DNA of 6,269 nucleotides from Porticoccus sp. Lineage in GTDB: Bacteria; Pseudomonadota; Gammaproteobacteria; Pseudomonadales; Porticoccaceae. Shown piece by piece: positions 1 to 5,587 of the stretch. The position numbers and the translations under genes were made by a program. The stretch is taken from contig DRHD01000372.1 of assembly GCA_011049795.1 (NCBI GenBank), forward strand, positions 1 through 6,269, read 5' to 3'. Position 1 is the stretch's first letter, and the number at the start of each line of letters is the position of its first letter. Under the pieces are notes generated by a model. That model did no database searches. It was given only the letters and a program-made list of their open reading frames with translations, and had not been told where the DNA came from.

Positions 1-1
1 A

Positions 2-766
2 CATTTTTTCTCGCCGGCTAACATAATGAAGCTGTTGGAAGTTGTGCGTGGTGATAAAACCTCAAAAGAAGTGATCAGAACCAGCATGTCACTGGCCAAA
101 CGTATCAATAAAGTAGCCGTTTTGGCCGGGGTATGTGACGGTTTTATTGGTAATCGTATTTTGCACCAGCGTCAGATTCAGTCGGAAGATTTAGCAATGG
201 AAGGAGCCGCTCCACATAGAATCGATGAACTATTGTTTGATTTTGGTTTTCCCATGGGTGCGTTCCAGATGGCCGACCTAGCGGGTTTAGATCTTGCTTG
301 GAATCCAGAAGAATCAAATCATGACAATGTTAAAGACCGTCTTTGCGTAATGGATCGCAGAGGGCAAAAGAACCGAGCGGGCTATTACGACTACGATGAA
401 AATCGCAAGGCGACACCAGCACCTATCACGCAAGAGTTATTCAAAGAAATTGCTGCCAAAACTGGCGTTGTTCAGCGAGAAATTTCCGATGAGGAGATTT
501 TGGATCGTTGTCTTCTGCCAATGATTAATGAAGGTGCCAAAATTCTTGACGAGGGTATTGCCATTCGTGCCAGTGATATCGATGTTGTTTATGTTTACGG
601 GTATGGCTGGCCGATTTATCGTGGCGGCCCAATGCACTATGCCAACAGTCTAGGCTTGGATAGGGTGGTTGAAAAACTGCGCACTTACGAGCAAAGCGGA
701 GGCGATTTCTGGAAGCCTAGCCAGTATCTCGTTGATTTGGCAGAGAAGGGTGGCAGCTTCAGCTGA
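2..766 (+). CDS. FadJ/FadB-like multifunctional 3-hydroxyacyl-CoA dehydrogenase, C-terminal part (5' partial)
   Basis: This is the C-terminal part of a fatty-acid beta-oxidation multifunctional enzyme; its dehydrogenase part oxidises 3-hydroxyacyl-CoA to 3-ketoacyl-CoA with NAD in the cytoplasm. The reading frame is open from base 2, and the first visible residues, HFFSPANIMKLLEVVRG, are the conserved end of the NAD-binding domain with the catalytic His (first codon) and the Glu of the His-Glu dyad. The ATG at 26 is therefore internal, not the start. CDGFIGNRIL (about bases 137-166) opens the first C-terminal 3HCDH domain. A second such domain follows and ends with GYGWPIYRGGPMHYA (about 598-642). 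The family is roughly 700 residues and 255 are visible, so the enoyl-CoA hydratase domain and most of the Rossmann domain lie upstream of the window. A MaoC-type hydratase remnant follows directly, so the two probably once formed one acyl-CoA operon. The assignment to the family is firm; FadJ versus FadB versus a specialised paralogue cannot be decided. Confidence 0.93.
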   Translation, partial: HFFSPANIMKLLEVVRGDKTSKEVIRTSMSLAKRINKVAVLAGVCDGFIGNRILHQRQIQSEDLAMEGAAPHRIDELLFDFGFPMGAFQMADLAGLDLAWNPEESNHDNVKDRLCVMDRRGQKNRAGYYDYDENRKATPAPITQELFKEIAAKTGVVQREISDEEILDRCLLPMINEGAKILDEGIAIRASDIDVVYVYGYGWPIYRGGPMHYANSLGLDRVVEKLRTYEQSGGDFWKPSQYLVDLAEKGGSFS

Positions 767-774
767 GGCACCGC

Positions 775-1046
775 CTTAGAGAATTTAGCCATGGCATGTT
801 AACAATGGGTATGACAGGCAAGATGCTAAGGGATTATGTATGGATGGGCGGCTTAGCCGTTTCGGCGTGCGTTTTTCCAACATGGTATGGCCTGGTGATT
901 ACCTGAGAGCTTGCGCTATTTTTGAATCGATTGAAGAGGTCGACCGTGACAAGTTTGCCAACTTCGACGTCAATACCACCAACCAGGATGACGCCGTTGT
1001 GTTGAAAGGGTACACCCAGGCGGGAGTTGACGAAGGGCTGATGTAA
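775..1046 (+). pseudogene. MaoC-type (hot-dog fold) enoyl-CoA hydratase remnant: 5'-truncated and frameshifted
   Basis: Two frames together read as the C-terminal half of a MaoC-like dehydratase. The frame that includes base 790 gives EFSHGMLTMGMTGKMLRDYV (about 781-840), like the central helix of the family. The frame starting at 840 then gives DGRLSRFGVRFSNMVWPGD and continues through VTNQDDAVVLKG-like residues (here NTTNQDDAVVLKG) to the TAA at 1044-1046. The switch at about 838-843 equals loss of one base: five bases stand where two codons (Val-Gly) would be expected. The N-terminal half, which should carry the catalytic D-x-N-x-x-H-type motif, is absent: only a few bases separate the remnant from the stop of the upstream dehydrogenase gene. 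No functional start or ribosome site is visible. The 68-codon open frame from 840 is thus probably not a real small gene. The frameshift alone could be a sequencing error, but the missing N-terminus could not. Confidence 0.8.
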
Positions 1047-1055
1047 TACGCTCCT

Positions 1056-1160
1056 TGTAATCGGTCTGTTGATTGCAGCAAACATACCACCGTTACTTTT
1101 GTCCCATTGCCAGACTTTGGGTGGTATGTAGGCTGCGCTATCGCTTGCATTCTTACTCAA
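1056..1160 (-). pseudogene. YghU-type glutathione S-transferase, N-terminal fragment only
   Basis: On the minus strand, codons from a TTG at 1160-1158 read SKNASDSAAYIPPKVWQW and then DKSNGGMFAAINRPI, ending near base 1059. This closely resembles the N-terminus of the YghU family of glutathione transferases/disulfide reductases, whose members begin with a Y-x-P-x-K-V-W-x-W-D-K...GG-x-F-A-x-INRP segment before the thioredoxin-like domain. After INRPI the frame becomes the antisense of the MaoC remnant and all similarity ends. About 34 codons survive of a protein usually near 290 residues, so neither the thioredoxin fold nor the glutathione site is present. No ATG start is present: the in-frame stop upstream is at 1178-1176, and only ATT or TTG codons lie between. 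I read this as a dead fragment. The family match is from memory of the E. coli YghU sequence and should be confirmed by search. Confidence 0.75.
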
Positions 1161-1202
1161 AATAAATTTAGCCCGTCATTAGGACCTCGTGTTCCATACT
1201 AA

Positions 1203-2564
1203 CTATAAAAGGTTGTTGTCTTCGTACAGGCGAGCTTTATCTTGTGCAAAGCGTAAGCCGGCAAATAGAAAGCAGGGTATGGCAAGAAAAGAGATTAGTG
1301 TGAAACCCAATAGCGCTAGGCTGTATGGTTGCTCAACACCTTGAGCAATCATCGCATCAATTGCAAAACCAGCCACGGTAACGCCCAAGCCAACACCAAT
1401 AATACTGACAACCAGAAGAAAGAAAGCGACAACCGTCGAGCGTACTTGTGGTGGCACCAGTTCCTGCACAGTAGCGAATGTGGGGCCATAAAAAGCGCCG
1501 ATTTGGAACATGCCAAAAAACAGACCAAGAGGGATCCAGATAGACCCACCGGGTGCCAAGCGCAGCGCTAGGGAAAAGGGCGTTAGTACTAACAAAATGC
1601 CGCAAAGGAACGTCAAGCGCCCCAGCCCGGTTTTTTTGGTAAACCAATCACTGCCGATACCCCCTACAAAAATGCCAAGAACTCCTCCCGGAAGAATGGC
1701 CCAGCCGGTGAGTTGAGCAATTTGAGCGCGCTCGTATCCGCGCTCTTCAACAAACCATAATTGCTCGAAGGCGGCGGCTCCCATCATAAAGTGCATGGCT
1801 GTAGCGCCCGCGATCGTAAACATCAATGCAGGTGATCTTGATATCGTCCTCATCGCAGTGCGCGCCACCTCGCCAAAGCGAAGAGACTGCTTGGGCGAGC
1901 CAGGTTCTGCGTTGGCAAGGTGCCGGCGTGGCGTTTCCTTTATGAACCACATCACTACGGCAAAGGCTAGGCCAAGAGCGCCGAGAAAATAGAAGCAGCC
2001 ACGCCAACCTATGACCGGCCCTAGATAACCCGCAATCAGTAAACTGGCAGCGCCGCCGATAGGTACGCCCAAGTAGTAAAACCCTGAGGCAAAACCCAAG
2101 CGTGAGGGAGGAAAGCGGTCTGCCAATAAGGACATGGCACTGGGGGTTAAAATGGATTCACCAACGCCGATAAACATGCGGGGAATAGCCATGCTAACAA
2201 AACCCTTGGCGGCACCGGAAAGCGCGGTTAATGCGCTCCATAATATCAGCCCCACTGTGATCAACCTTGTGCGGTTGACTTTGTCGGCTAACATGCCCAT
2301 AAAGAGCCCCATAACCGAGTAGAAAAATAGGAAAACCAGCCCAGTGAGTAAACCGAACTCGGTATTGGTTAGTTCTAAGTCGGGTACGATATAGGTAGAG
2401 AAGGCTGCCAGTAATTGCCGGTCAACAACGTTGAGCACATTCAACAGCGTTAAGAGTAACAAAAACCCAATACTGCCTTTAGTCGCTGTCTCTAGTTGAA
2501 CGGTCGCCGGTTTTACGGCGACCGTTGATGGTATTGTGCCGATAGTATTAATGGTGTCTGTCAC
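1203..2564 (-). CDS. MFS transporter, Spinster-like
   Basis: This is a 453-residue integral inner-membrane transporter of the major facilitator superfamily, with about 12 hydrophobic segments after a polar N-terminal tail of some 30 residues. TM1 contains NVVDRQ (N45 to Q50), the Asp-Arg pair typical of the Spinster-like branch. The TM2-TM3 loop has GMLADKVNRTR (90-100), the MFS motif A with its Asp and basic residues. TM4 has RMFIGVGES, another family signature. The gene starts with GTG at 2564-2562: an in-frame TAA lies two codons upstream, no ATG occurs before TM2, and AGAGG sits 10 bases ahead of it. It is the last gene of a same-strand set, 60 bases after the DUF1330 gene, and converges on the gene remnants to its left. 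Substrate is unknown; neighbours suggest a small organic acid or a degradation substrate. Direction of transport cannot be read from the sequence. Confidence 0.93.
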   Translation of the reverse strand: MTDTINTIGTIPSTVAVKPATVQLETATKGSIGFLLLLTLLNVLNVVDRQLLAAFSTYIVPDLELTNTEFGLLTGLVFLFFYSVMGLFMGMLADKVNRTRLITVGLILWSALTALSGAAKGFVSMAIPRMFIGVGESILTPSAMSLLADRFPPSRLGFASGFYYLGVPIGGAASLLIAGYLGPVIGWRGCFYFLGALGLAFAVVMWFIKETPRRHLANAEPGSPKQSLRFGEVARTAMRTISRSPALMFTIAGATAMHFMMGAAAFEQLWFVEERGYERAQIAQLTGWAILPGGVLGIFVGGIGSDWFTKKTGLGRLTFLCGILLVLTPFSLALRLAPGGSIWIPLGLFFGMFQIGAFYGPTFATVQELVPPQVRSTVVAFFLLVVSIIGVGLGVTVAGFAIDAMIAQGVEQPYSLALLGFTLISFLAIPCFLFAGLRFAQDKARLYEDNNLL

Positions 2565-2583
2565 GGGTTAGTTGCCTCTGGCT

Positions 2584-2594
2584 ATTTATAGCTT
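2584..2594 (-). repeat. Leader box AAGCTATAAAT ahead of the MFS gene, copy 1
   Basis: On the minus strand these bases read AAGCTATAAAT. The same 11 bases occur at 3057-3067 at nearly the same distance from the next start codon (about 20 bases here, 19 there). The core TATAAA resembles a -10 element, but neither copy has a convincing -35 at normal spacing. It may be a shared regulatory or leader element, or coincidence. Confidence 0.3.
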
Positions 2595-2624
2595 GGTCGT
2601 TGTTGTATTGTCGTTGGAGAATGA

Positions 2625-3038
2625 TTAGGCGTTCATTTGTCGACTTGCGATATTCAGTTGGCCGTCCAGCCCGGCAGTTCTATGCACCAGATGTTTAACA
2701 AACTCTGGCGAGTTGATGAATTTGACAAACGCTTTCCGTGAGGGGTATTTGGCAATGGCGATGGCGTCCCACAGCTCCTCCACCTCACCTACCACCAGGC
2801 CGGTAACAGTGCTGGAAAAAACAATCTCGCCGCCAAGGCCATGAACCATTTTGGCAATTTCTAAACCATATATCTCGTAGGCTTGTGCACCGCTAAGATT
2901 TGTTTCACGTCCATCTTCATAGACGGCTTTTTCTTTGAATTTTATTAAATTGACCATACAAACTGGACCTTCATCATCACTGTGTAATAACGCTTCAATC
3001 TGCTTTGGTGTGTTGCTAACTTTATTTAGGACTTTCAT
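2625..3038 (-). CDS. DUF1330-type small protein (dimeric alpha/beta-barrel fold)
   Basis: This is a 137-residue soluble protein without signal peptide or membrane segment. It has the pattern of the DUF1330 / dimeric alpha-beta-barrel group: VCMVNLIKFKEKAVYEDG (about 27-44) as the first strand, SGAQAYEIYG (about 49-58) in the first helix, GGEIVFSSTVTGLVVG as the middle strands, then WDAIAIAKYPSRKAFVKFI and a closing HRTAGL segment. The WDAI...YPSR-x-AF stretch is the most characteristic. Members form dimers with a small-ligand pocket; few have a known role and no reaction can be assigned here. The ATG at 3038 is preceded by GGAG at a rather long spacing of 11 bases. It lies between the Tat-type SDR gene (140 bases upstream) and the transporter gene (60 bases downstream), so co-transcription is plausible. 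Its position suggests an accessory role in the same pathway, but that is inference. Confidence 0.85.
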   Translation of the reverse strand: MKVLNKVSNTPKQIEALLHSDDEGPVCMVNLIKFKEKAVYEDGRETNLSGAQAYEIYGLEIAKMVHGLGGEIVFSSTVTGLVVGEVEELWDAIAIAKYPSRKAFVKFINSPEFVKHLVHRTAGLDGQLNIASRQMNA

Positions 3039-3056
3039 GGTGGTTTATTCTCCGAA

Positions 3057-3067
3057 ATTTATAGCTT
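3057..3067 (-). repeat. Leader box AAGCTATAAAT ahead of the DUF1330 gene, copy 2
   Basis: This is the second copy of the 11-base box described at 2584-2594, lying just upstream of the GGAG ribosome site of the DUF1330 gene. If it acts as a -10 element, the gene would have its own promoter with a very short leader. Confidence 0.3.
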
Positions 3068-3111
3068 TGGGCTGCCAAGGCAAGCCAGCAATTGTTTTAC
3101 CTTATTCATTA

Positions 3112-3172
3112 GTAGATTTCTACGAGTGAGTACTTATGGCTCAGTTACTTTTTGAAGCCTGTACTCTACTCG
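3112..3172 (-). repeat. Two adjacent inverted repeats in the SDR/DUF1330 spacer; possible RNA hairpin or operator
   Basis: Bases 3123-3133 (CGAGTGAGTAC) pair with 3161-3172 (GTACTCTACTCG) with a single bulged base, across a 27-base loop. A short inner pairing is possible between GGCT and AGCC within the loop. Directly next to it, 3112-3116 and 3119-3123 form GTAGA-TT-TCTAC. On the minus-strand transcript this lies just past the SDR-type gene's stop and ahead of the DUF1330 gene. No T-run follows, so it is not a classical intrinsic terminator; it could be an RNA processing or stability hairpin, or an operator. Confidence 0.4.
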
Positions 3173-3178
3173 GTAGAC

Positions 3179-4156
3179 TCACTTCATCCCTGTGTGATTG
3201 TACCCACCGGCGACTGGGAAGAAGTTGCCGGTGGTGTACATGTTATGCCCGTCGAGCACTGAGAGCGCGAGGTGCGCTGCCTCTTTCGTTTCTCCCAAGC
3301 GGTGTGAGGGTATCTCATTAAGAATCGCCTTGTAAATATCGGGGTTCTTTTCGGCGCCAGAGTGCTTCATAAAATCGGGATAGTTCATGAAGTTGGTACC
3401 GATCACGTTGACGCAGACGTTTTTGTCAGCAACGTCCATTGCCACGCAGCGGCCCATCATATTCGCAGCCGCGCGCATGACGCTATAAGACATCATGCCG
3501 GAGTACGGTTTTGCGCCCGTGGCACTGGTTTGGAGTACCACTTGGCCTCCACCCATTTCCACGAGTGGAGGGATAACCGCTTGGAAGGCGTACATAGGTG
3601 CGAGGCAGTTTTGTTGAAACGAACTCTCCATATTATCGAGAGTCTCTTCCAAGGTGGGCTTTCCTCCGTGCCATGCGGTGCGGATGAAAACCGAATCGTA
3701 GCCCCCGAACCTGTCCATAGCGGCATCCACCAGCTTTTGGATCGAGCCTGGCTTACTCTCGTTATTCGGCCCTTCCTGTTCTAGCCCCTCTACGGTGACG
3801 ACTTGATTCGCGCCGAGCCTTTTCAGCTCTTCTACCAGCCCTTTTCGTACATCGGCGATGACCAGGTTGTAGCCCAGCGTTGCCATTTTTAGGGCTAGAA
3901 CCGGGCCGATGTTTAATTGAGTGTCGGTGATAATAGCAGTGCGAACACCCGTCTTGGAGTTGGTTCGTAGTGGATCAGTTGGCGGTATATTTTCAGCGGA
4001 GGCAACGCTCACACCCAAGCCTGCGGCTGCAATGCTAATCGCACCTCCACGCAAGAGATGACGTCGGCTCATTCCGGTAACTTCGGGGGCAGAGGTGTCA
4101 GTTGAATCGGCTGCAGACTTAACGCCATTTAAAAACTCAGGTGGACTAGTTGTCAT
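3179..4156 (-). CDS. Tat-signal SDR-fold protein with halohydrin-dehalogenase-type Ser-Tyr-Arg triad
   Basis: The 325-residue product starts with a twin-arginine signal: SRRHLLRGG (30-38), a hydrophobic stretch and an ASA site (52-54), so export to the periplasm is predicted. The rest is a short-chain dehydrogenase fold, but not a normal dehydrogenase. The TGxxxGxG cofactor motif is replaced by TDTQLNIGP (77-85), the NNAG region by IRTAWHG (158-164), and the catalytic Lys by Arg: S211, Y224 and R228 match S-x12-Y-x3-R exactly. This triad and the lost cofactor site characterise halohydrin dehalogenases (HheC: S132, Y145, R149), which open epoxides or close halohydrins without NAD(P). Aligned from memory with HheC, AIIT, QTSAT, the GTNFM loop (GPNYL in HheC) and the HRLG and AGG end segments also correspond. 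The aromatic of the T-x4-F/Y-x-G motif is Asn82. The ATG at 4156 follows GGGAA; Met29 is an alternative start that keeps the signal. It is the first gene of the minus-strand set, divergent from a LysR gene. Fold and signal are firm; the dehalogenase reaction is a hypothesis. Confidence 0.85.
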   Translation of the reverse strand: MTTSPPEFLNGVKSAADSTDTSAPEVTGMSRRHLLRGGAISIAAAGLGVSVASAENIPPTDPLRTNSKTGVRTAIITDTQLNIGPVLALKMATLGYNLVIADVRKGLVEELKRLGANQVVTVEGLEQEGPNNESKPGSIQKLVDAAMDRFGGYDSVFIRTAWHGGKPTLEETLDNMESSFQQNCLAPMYAFQAVIPPLVEMGGGQVVLQTSATGAKPYSGMMSYSVMRAAANMMGRCVAMDVADKNVCVNVIGTNFMNYPDFMKHSGAEKNPDIYKAILNEIPSHRLGETKEAAHLALSVLDGHNMYTTGNFFPVAGGYNHTGMK

Positions 4157-4308
4157 TATTTAAATTCCCATCGAGTATGAAAGTAGTTAAAACATCGTAT
4201 TTTGTATTGCTTATCTATGACCGCACCTTTTTATAGGACGTCAAAAAATCTACAGATACAGTAGTGGCCTGTCTGGCTCTTATCTTAAACGCTATTACAG
4301 GCTTATTA

Positions 4309-4327
4309 TTGAGTTGTAAGTGTTCAA
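4309..4327. promoter_or_regulatory. Dyad TTGA-N11-TCAA, possible second regulator site
   Basis: The four-base arms TTGA (4309-4312) and TCAA (4324-4327) are separated by exactly 11 bases, and the dyad lies about 150 bases upstream of the SDR-type start codon. The spacing suits a helix-turn-helix dimer, but short arms like these arise by chance in AT-rich DNA. Confidence 0.3.
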
Positions 4328-4434
4328 CTGTCTATGTGCAGTTTGGTATCAAATAATAACTATTGCTTATTGATTGAAGACCTTTTAGATGGTGTGTTTG
4401 GCGGTAGGGTTTCGCGTCATAGCGGTAAGCACTA

Positions 4435-4449
4435 ATTACAAGAAGTAAT
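4435..4449. promoter_or_regulatory. Candidate LysR-type box ATTAC-N5-GTAAT (T-N11-A)
   Basis: The sequence ATTACAAGAAGTAAT has perfect five-base arms around five bases and satisfies the T-N11-A rule of LysR-type recognition sites. It lies about 180 bases upstream of the LysR start codon and abuts the palindrome ATCAATTGAT. It is the best candidate in the window for the regulator's own recognition site. Confidence 0.5.
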
Positions 4450-4570
4450 CAATTGATACGAAACTGTAAGTGGACGCTTATATGAGAAAGTTTTATATTT
4501 TATTTTTGTGTGCAGCGAGGGGGCTAGTCGATACAATTTTACGCAGTATCCTGCTCCTCATGGCATAGCT

Positions 4571-4598
4571 TTGTTTAACGCTGATTTGGAATAATAAT
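4571..4598 (+). promoter_or_regulatory. Possible promoter of the LysR gene
   Basis: TTGTTT (4571-4576) and AATAAT (4593-4598) are separated by 16 bases. The -10 matches five of six consensus bases; the -35 is weak, with only TTG matching. Transcription would begin near 4605, leaving a leader of about 20 bases that includes the G-rich ribosome site (GGGGGG, 4616-4621). Confidence 0.35.
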
Positions 4599-4626
4599 CG
4601 GAAAGTAGATTCATCGGGGGGCAGCT

Positions 4627-5535
4627 ATGGATATGAGACAATTGAAGCATTTAGTCGCTCTGGTCGAGACGGGTACCATGCATGCTGCTGCTGAAGATCA
4701 GTACATTTCACAGCCGGGTTTGAGTAGCAGCATCAAACGGCTGGAGAGCGAACTGGGCATCTCTCTGTTTGAGCGCGAAGGTCGTGGTATGACTCCGAAT
4801 GTGAGAGGGCAGGGCTTATATCAGCACGCCAAGCTTATTTTGATGCAACTACGGCTAGCCCGTGTGGAATTGAACGATACGCAATCAAAGATTATCATCG
4901 GTTTGGGCGATGTTAGAGCCAGCAATTTCATCGCGAATTTGACTGAACGATTACAGCAACAGTTCCCCAATCTGGCCTTGGAATTTTTTGAATCCGACTA
5001 CGAAACTTTATATGAACAATTAGAAAATGGTGGGGTTGACGCTGCTTTTGTCGGAACCCCTGACGACCATATACACAATATACCGTCCTCGTTGATATCC
5101 AGTACGCTGTTCCACAGCGGGTTTGGCGTCTTCTGTTCATCTGATCATCCGCTGGCCCGCAATACAAAAAAGGTCTCGATTGCCGAGCTTGAATCCTGGC
5201 CTTGGATGGTCAATACCAGTGCCCCGGCGATCACCCCGATTCTGCCCTACTTTAAGAATAAAAAGACATTATCGGAAGCGGACGTAGATTTTATCCGAGT
5301 TGATTCTTTGCATATGGGAAAAGAGCTGGTAATTTGCTCCAATTGTCTGTGCCATTTACCCGAGCTAGCAGTCGCTGTTGAAGTAAAACAGGGCAAGTTG
5401 GTGAGGCTTGATTTGGCACTGCGGGCTATTAACATAACGATAGCGGGATTAAGACGTAGTAATGTTCATTCAAGGGTACTGGATCAGGCCTTTGCGATTG
5501 TAGAGGACTACTTCAAGGGTAGTGTCACTGAGTAA
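4627..5535 (+). CDS. LysR-type transcriptional regulator
   Basis: This is a 302-residue LysR-family regulator, full length for the family. The N-terminal winged helix-turn-helix runs from MDMRQLKHLVALVETG (1-16) through HAAAEDQYISQPGLSSSIKR (19-38) to LESELGISLFEREGRGM. The S-Q-P-x-L-S recognition helix and the L-G-x-x-L-F-x-R element are standard. A linker helix follows, and from about residue 87 the effector domain adopts the two-lobed periplasmic-binding-protein-like fold that senses a small molecule. The ATG at 4627 is chosen because the family begins within a few residues of this point and a run of six G lies six bases upstream; the Met at codon 3 is a possible alternative. It diverges from the Tat-type SDR gene across 470 bases that hold a T-N11-A dyad, so it probably regulates that gene set in response to the substrate or an intermediate. 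It is convergent with the hydratase gene. The effector is unknown. Confidence 0.95.
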   Translation: MDMRQLKHLVALVETGTMHAAAEDQYISQPGLSSSIKRLESELGISLFEREGRGMTPNVRGQGLYQHAKLILMQLRLARVELNDTQSKIIIGLGDVRASNFIANLTERLQQQFPNLALEFFESDYETLYEQLENGGVDAAFVGTPDDHIHNIPSSLISSTLFHSGFGVFCSSDHPLARNTKKVSIAELESWPWMVNTSAPAITPILPYFKNKKTLSEADVDFIRVDSLHMGKELVICSNCLCHLPELAVAVEVKQGKLVRLDLALRAINITIAGLRRSNVHSRVLDQAFAIVEDYFKGSVTE

Positions 5536-5587
5536 ACCGCTTCTGTTTAACGCCTCTATGCAAGGCCTGACCTTTACCATCAGCCTG

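Larger units (their letters stand above)
4157..4626. promoter_or_regulatory. 470-base divergent intergenic region between the SDR-type gene and the LysR gene
   Basis: No convincing gene is present. The stretch is AT-rich and contains several dyads: TTGA-N11-TCAA (4309-4327), an imperfect ATCAAATAA/TTATTGAT pair (4348-4356 and 4367-4374), ATTAC-N5-GTAAT (4435-4449) and the perfect palindrome ATCAATTGAT (4448-4457). A divergent LysR gene with dyads in the shared region is the standard layout for control of the neighbouring operon. A TTGACG (complement of 4239-4244) could be a -35 for the minus-strand genes, but no good -10 lies at normal spacing from it. Confidence 0.6.

Noticed and set aside
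840..1046. A 68-codon ATG-started open frame that could be called a small gene.
   Set aside because: Its residues match the tail of a MaoC hydratase, it lacks a ribosome site, and the preceding part of the same protein continues upstream in another frame.
1082..1129. Perfect 10-base inverted repeat ACATACCACC / GGTGGTATGT with a 28-base loop, like a terminator or an element end.
   Set aside because: Both arms lie inside conserved codons of the YghU-type fragment (YIPP and GGMF), there is no T-run, and no mobile-element gene is nearby, so it is best explained as coding sequence.
834..1160. A 108-codon minus-strand open frame.
   Set aside because: Only its first ~34 codons look like protein (YghU type); the rest is the antisense of the MaoC remnant, and the start is TTG.
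3362..3784. A 140-codon plus-strand open frame opposite the SDR-type gene.
   Set aside because: It is antisense to a well-supported gene, is rich in His/Cys/Arg as expected for a shadow frame, and matches no family I know.
4210..4244. TTGACG (minus strand) as the -35 of a promoter for the SDR-type gene.
   Set aside because: No hexamer at 16-19 bases matches a -10 well; the best (GATAAG) is 23 bases away.
4482..4568. A 28-codon plus-strand ORF with a hydrophobic start (MRKFYILFLCAA).
   Set aside because: No ribosome site precedes it, no family is recognised, and it lies in AT-rich spacer where such short hydrophobic ORFs arise by chance.
5552..5566. Possible bidirectional terminator GCCT-N7-AGGC between the convergent LysR and hydratase genes.
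   Set aside because: The stem is only four base pairs and there is no adjacent T-run, so it is too weak to call.
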